From IMG/VR virus record IMGVR_UViG_3300027872_000022, positions 1 to 30,849 of that record: a stretch of 30,849 nt of DNA. One strand, given 5' to 3'. Positions 28,936 to 30,849 of this stretch are shown here, one piece after another. The notes below the pieces were generated by a model. That model saw only the letters and a program-made list of their open reading frames with translations. It was not told where the DNA came from and did no database searches. Each line of letters starts with the position of its first letter. Positions within the stretch are counted from its first letter, which is position 1. Both the position numbers and the translations under genes were made by a program. This DNA is from a virus.

Positions 28936-29375
28936 AACCTGATCTCCACATGACCCCAGTCCATGAACGTCTGATCCTCAGTGGATCCGTCCATGTCCCA
29001 ATCACCACCCCAGCGCAGTGTCGCTCCACACTCTTCCGCTGCGGCGAACCAAACCCCCGCTACCACCGCAAAGGCGTGCGTATCGCCCCACGGAATCTTG
29101 CCGTTGATCAACACACCGAAGTCGATGGCGAGTGAGCACGGCATGAGCACACCGTCACCTTCGTCTTCTTCGTTGTTATGCGTGGACTCAGGCCAGGGTT
29201 TCTTCGACGCACCTGACTCGAACAACACGGTCTGGACTTCTTCTCCACGCCAGCCATGGATGATGGTGTAATCCACGGGCGTCAGCTTGATCGCACGCAT
29301 CGCCACGTCCTGCATCTTCACGTGGCACGTTGCGATACGACCAGCTGACTTACTGCCGTAGACGAAGTCACCCAT
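28932..29375 (-). CDS. Endolysin, M15 family peptidoglycan peptidase
   Basis: The product is 147 residues from the ATG at 29375, eight bases inside the preceding gene. The upstream in-frame ATG at 29426 would add 17 residues lying wholly inside that gene. FVYGSKSAGRIATCHVKMQ opens the protein as in phage L-alanyl-D-glutamate peptidases (VanY/Peptidase_M15_4). Zinc ligands are likely His66 (STHNN), Asp85 (SLAIDFG) and His142 (DWGHVE), with Asp139 nearby. DWDMDGSTEDQTFMDWGH matches the family end. Its lack of a signal peptide means it needs the holin. Confidence 0.88.
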   Translation of the reverse strand: MGDFVYGSKSAGRIATCHVKMQDVAMRAIKLTPVDYTIIHGWRGEEVQTVLFESGASKKPWPESTHNNEEDEGDGVLMPCSLAIDFGVLINGKIPWGDTHAFAVVAGVWFAAAEECGATLRWGGDWDMDGSTEDQTFMDWGHVEIRL

Positions 29376-29634
29376 CGTCTGCGATCTTCTTAATGTCATC
29401 AGCAATCTGCTGCAGGATCTGCACATTGAGTGCCTGCTGCGTCTTGATGTCAGAGAGTTCGTCTTTCACTTCGAGCTTCTGCTCTACGACCTCTTCCCCG
29501 ACCTTTTCGATAGCCTCGACATTTTTTTCGATCTTCGCATCCTGAGCATTCACCCAGTATCCAAGACCCAAAAGCAGGATACCCGCGACCGCAGTGATGG
29601 GGAGACTGGCCTTGCTGATATCCATGCCGTTCAT
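29368..29634 (-). CDS. Single-pass membrane protein with coiled coil, possible inner-membrane spanin-like
   Basis: The product is 88 residues. An N-terminal segment, LPITAVAGILLLGLGYWVNA (about 11-30), is a strong membrane helix. The rest is a heptad-rich charged coil (AKIEKNVEAIEKVGEEVVEQ, VQILQQIADDIKKIA). This is the build of inner-membrane spanins (Rz-like), and it lies immediately upstream of the endolysin gene. No Rz1-like lipoprotein partner is visible, so the spanin call is tentative. Start candidates are the ATG at 29634 and one three codons later. Confidence 0.6.
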   Translation of the reverse strand: MNGMDISKASLPITAVAGILLLGLGYWVNAQDAKIEKNVEAIEKVGEEVVEQKLEVKDELSDIKTQQALNVQILQQIADDIKKIADDG

Positions 29635-29930
29635 CAGCTTGCTTTGCCTCCGTCAATTCGTCCGAGACCCGGAGGGGTCAGCTCCTCAGGAGCATCGGGC
29701 GGATCACCGGGACCATCCGGCACAGGTACTGCGTTCGCCTGCAGCTCAGGGTTGGGACCGACGATCAGCTCGCCACGTGCGATGGCTTGCAGCATTCCAT
29801 CGAGCACTGACAGTGCACCCGACTTTGCGATACTCATCGGCACCGGCAGATCCTTAATCGCTAGAAGCTCGACCCCTGCAGATGCCGCCATTTGGATCTG
29901 GACTGGGGTTACTTGCTGTTGTTGTGGCAT
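29634..29930 (-). CDS. Small hypothetical protein of the virion/lysis operon
   Basis: The product is 98 residues: MPQQQQVTPVQIQMAASAGVE, then a helical and strand segment (LLAIKDLPVPMSIAKSGALSVLDGMLQAIARGELIV), then a Pro/Gly-rich end (PDGPGDPPDAPEELTPPG). It is soluble, without cysteines or motifs. The stop overlaps the following start (TGATG). It follows the partial fibre protein by about 20 bases. It may be a chaperone or small virion protein, but nothing in the sequence decides this. Confidence 0.6.
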   Translation of the reverse strand: MPQQQQVTPVQIQMAASAGVELLAIKDLPVPMSIAKSGALSVLDGMLQAIARGELIVGPNPELQANAVPVPDGPGDPPDAPEELTPPGLGRIDGGKAS

Positions 29931-29950
29931 TTTCTAGTTCTCCGTTTTGG

Positions 29951-30849
29951 TTATGGAAGCGGGATGAGCCATAGATAGGTTTCATCATCAAACACAGTGG
30001 CATCCGCCCCTGTGTCCGCCAGTTTGCTAGCTTGAAGTGTCAGCGTCCCTGCAGTTCCAGCGACCCTCACGACAGCCGTCATCGTGATGGTGTCAGTGGA
30101 GACTCCTAACGTTGAGAAAGACTGAATGACATCTTCCGCAATCGGACGAATGTCATTGTCCCCTGTGTTGGTTGCAGTGCCGTTGAGTACCAGACCAGCG
30201 GGTTCAGTAAAGGTGAAGCGCATGTCATCCGCTGTGGGCGATATGATTTGAATCTGCGCCATCAACAAGTAATCGGTATTCGCTACAACAGCGGCAGATA
30301 CAATGTTGGTCAGCGTCGTGCCGGTGAGCGTAACATTGCCCGCAGTCAGGATTTCCCCGACAAGAGCGCTAGCGGTACCACCGAGATCACCCGTAGTGAG
30401 CACACGCTCCAACCCTGCGCCAGTCAGTGTGTTGTTGACGAACGCACCACCAGTTGCAGGGGTGTGCGTCTCGATGACAATAGCTGCTGACGGTGGGTGG
30501 TAGATCTCGATGTCGGTATCGGGATCCATGTGAAGCAGTTGGCGATTCACGCTACCCGCGTCACGTGCGTTGAAGTTGAACTCCATGCTGTCAACGAAGC
30601 CGTCGAACTGGAAGTTCGCACCGTTCCACACCATCCGCAGGGCGAGGTTGCCGCTGACTTGGTGAAAGTCGAGGATCGTATTCGAGCCAGTGCGACCTTC
30701 AAGGATGATCCCTGAGATCGTCGTCTCGATGATGTTGCCGCCTGACCCGGCACCGTTGGCATGTCGGAGATTGACTCCACCCGCAACGGCAGCAGATGCA
30801 GGAGGACCAATCCACACAGTCTCACCAAGGGGATTGAGGAACAAGTCGA
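29951..30849 (-). CDS. Tail fibre-like protein (partial, N-terminus beyond right edge)
   Basis: The frame is open to the right edge, giving about 299 visible residues. The start is not in the window (a TTG at 30844 is not needed). The composition is beta-rich with Thr, Gly, Asn and Ala. A central HMDPDTDIEIYHPPSA precedes ATGGAFVNNTLTGAGLERVLTTGDLGG, which matches a block in the other fibre protein at 25251. The C-terminal 130 residues form beta strands ending DDETYLWLIPLP. It is probably a fibre, spike or collar component. The duplicated NNTLTG block suggests a shared fold or a shared binding partner. Confidence 0.7.
   Translation of the reverse strand, partial: DLFLNPLGETVWIGPPASAAVAGGVNLRHANGAGSGGNIIETTISGIILEGRTGSNTILDFHQVSGNLALRMVWNGANFQFDGFVDSMEFNFNARDAGSVNRQLLHMDPDTDIEIYHPPSAAIVIETHTPATGGAFVNNTLTGAGLERVLTTGDLGGTASALVGEILTAGNVTLTGTTLTNIVSAAVVANTDYLLMAQIQIISPTADDMRFTFTEPAGLVLNGTATNTGDNDIRPIAEDVIQSFSTLGVSTDTITMTAVVRVAGTAGTLTLQASKLADTGADATVFDDETYLWLIPLP

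Overview
The window looks like part of a lytic tailed-phage genome, probably podovirus-like and probably from an aquatic environment. The evidence is tight gene packing with ATGA, TGATG and TAATG junctions, a phage replication and recombination set, and a long virion and lysis operon. I see no integrase, tRNA, rRNA, insertion sequence or CRISPR array. The host is probably a proteobacterium: three promoters match the sigma-70 consensus and a CsrA homologue is present. The host and the exact phage genus cannot be fixed from sequence alone. Portal, capsid, large terminase and tail-tube genes must lie outside the window.

Layout. (1) 1-1565, minus strand: a run of small phage genes of unknown function, fired by a promoter at 1590-1618. 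(2) 1590-1801: divergent twin promoters and a 36-residue plus-strand gene. (3) 1798-3918, minus: PrimPol-type primase fused to a helicase-like ATPase. (4) 4079-14378, plus: replication, recombination and regulation. In order these are a uracil-DNA glycosylase/family A DNA polymerase fusion, a Cas4/AddB-like Fe-S nuclease, a Sak4-like ATPase, a DUF669-like ssDNA-binding protein with extreme charged tails, an SNF2-type helicase, a VRR-NUC-like nuclease, a MazG-like protein, CsrA, several small proteins, a third promoter (13142-13169) and a HAD-like phosphatase. (5) 14170-30849, minus, convergent with block 4 and read from right to left. It starts with a partial tail-fibre protein, then small proteins, an M15 peptidase endolysin, a holin, an adaptor-like protein, a second fibre protein, a virion protein, several probable internal or ejection proteins, a small-terminase-like protein, and finally a protein with an RG/M-rich tail.

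How it fits together. Primase-helicase, polymerase, SSB and SNF2 helicase would copy the DNA. The Sak4-like ATPase and two PD-(D/E)XK nucleases would recombine and process it. The glycosylase on the polymerase would deal with uracil in host or phage DNA. MazG and CsrA sit next to each other and are candidate modifiers of host nucleotide pools and mRNA translation. The GGA-containing hairpin at the start of the gene after csrA has the geometry of a CsrA target.

The least explained features are the phage CsrA with two candidate RNA targets in its own locus, a short GGLA motif near the ends of several neighbouring virion proteins, the RG/M-rich tail, and H1-like lysine-rich tails on several early proteins.
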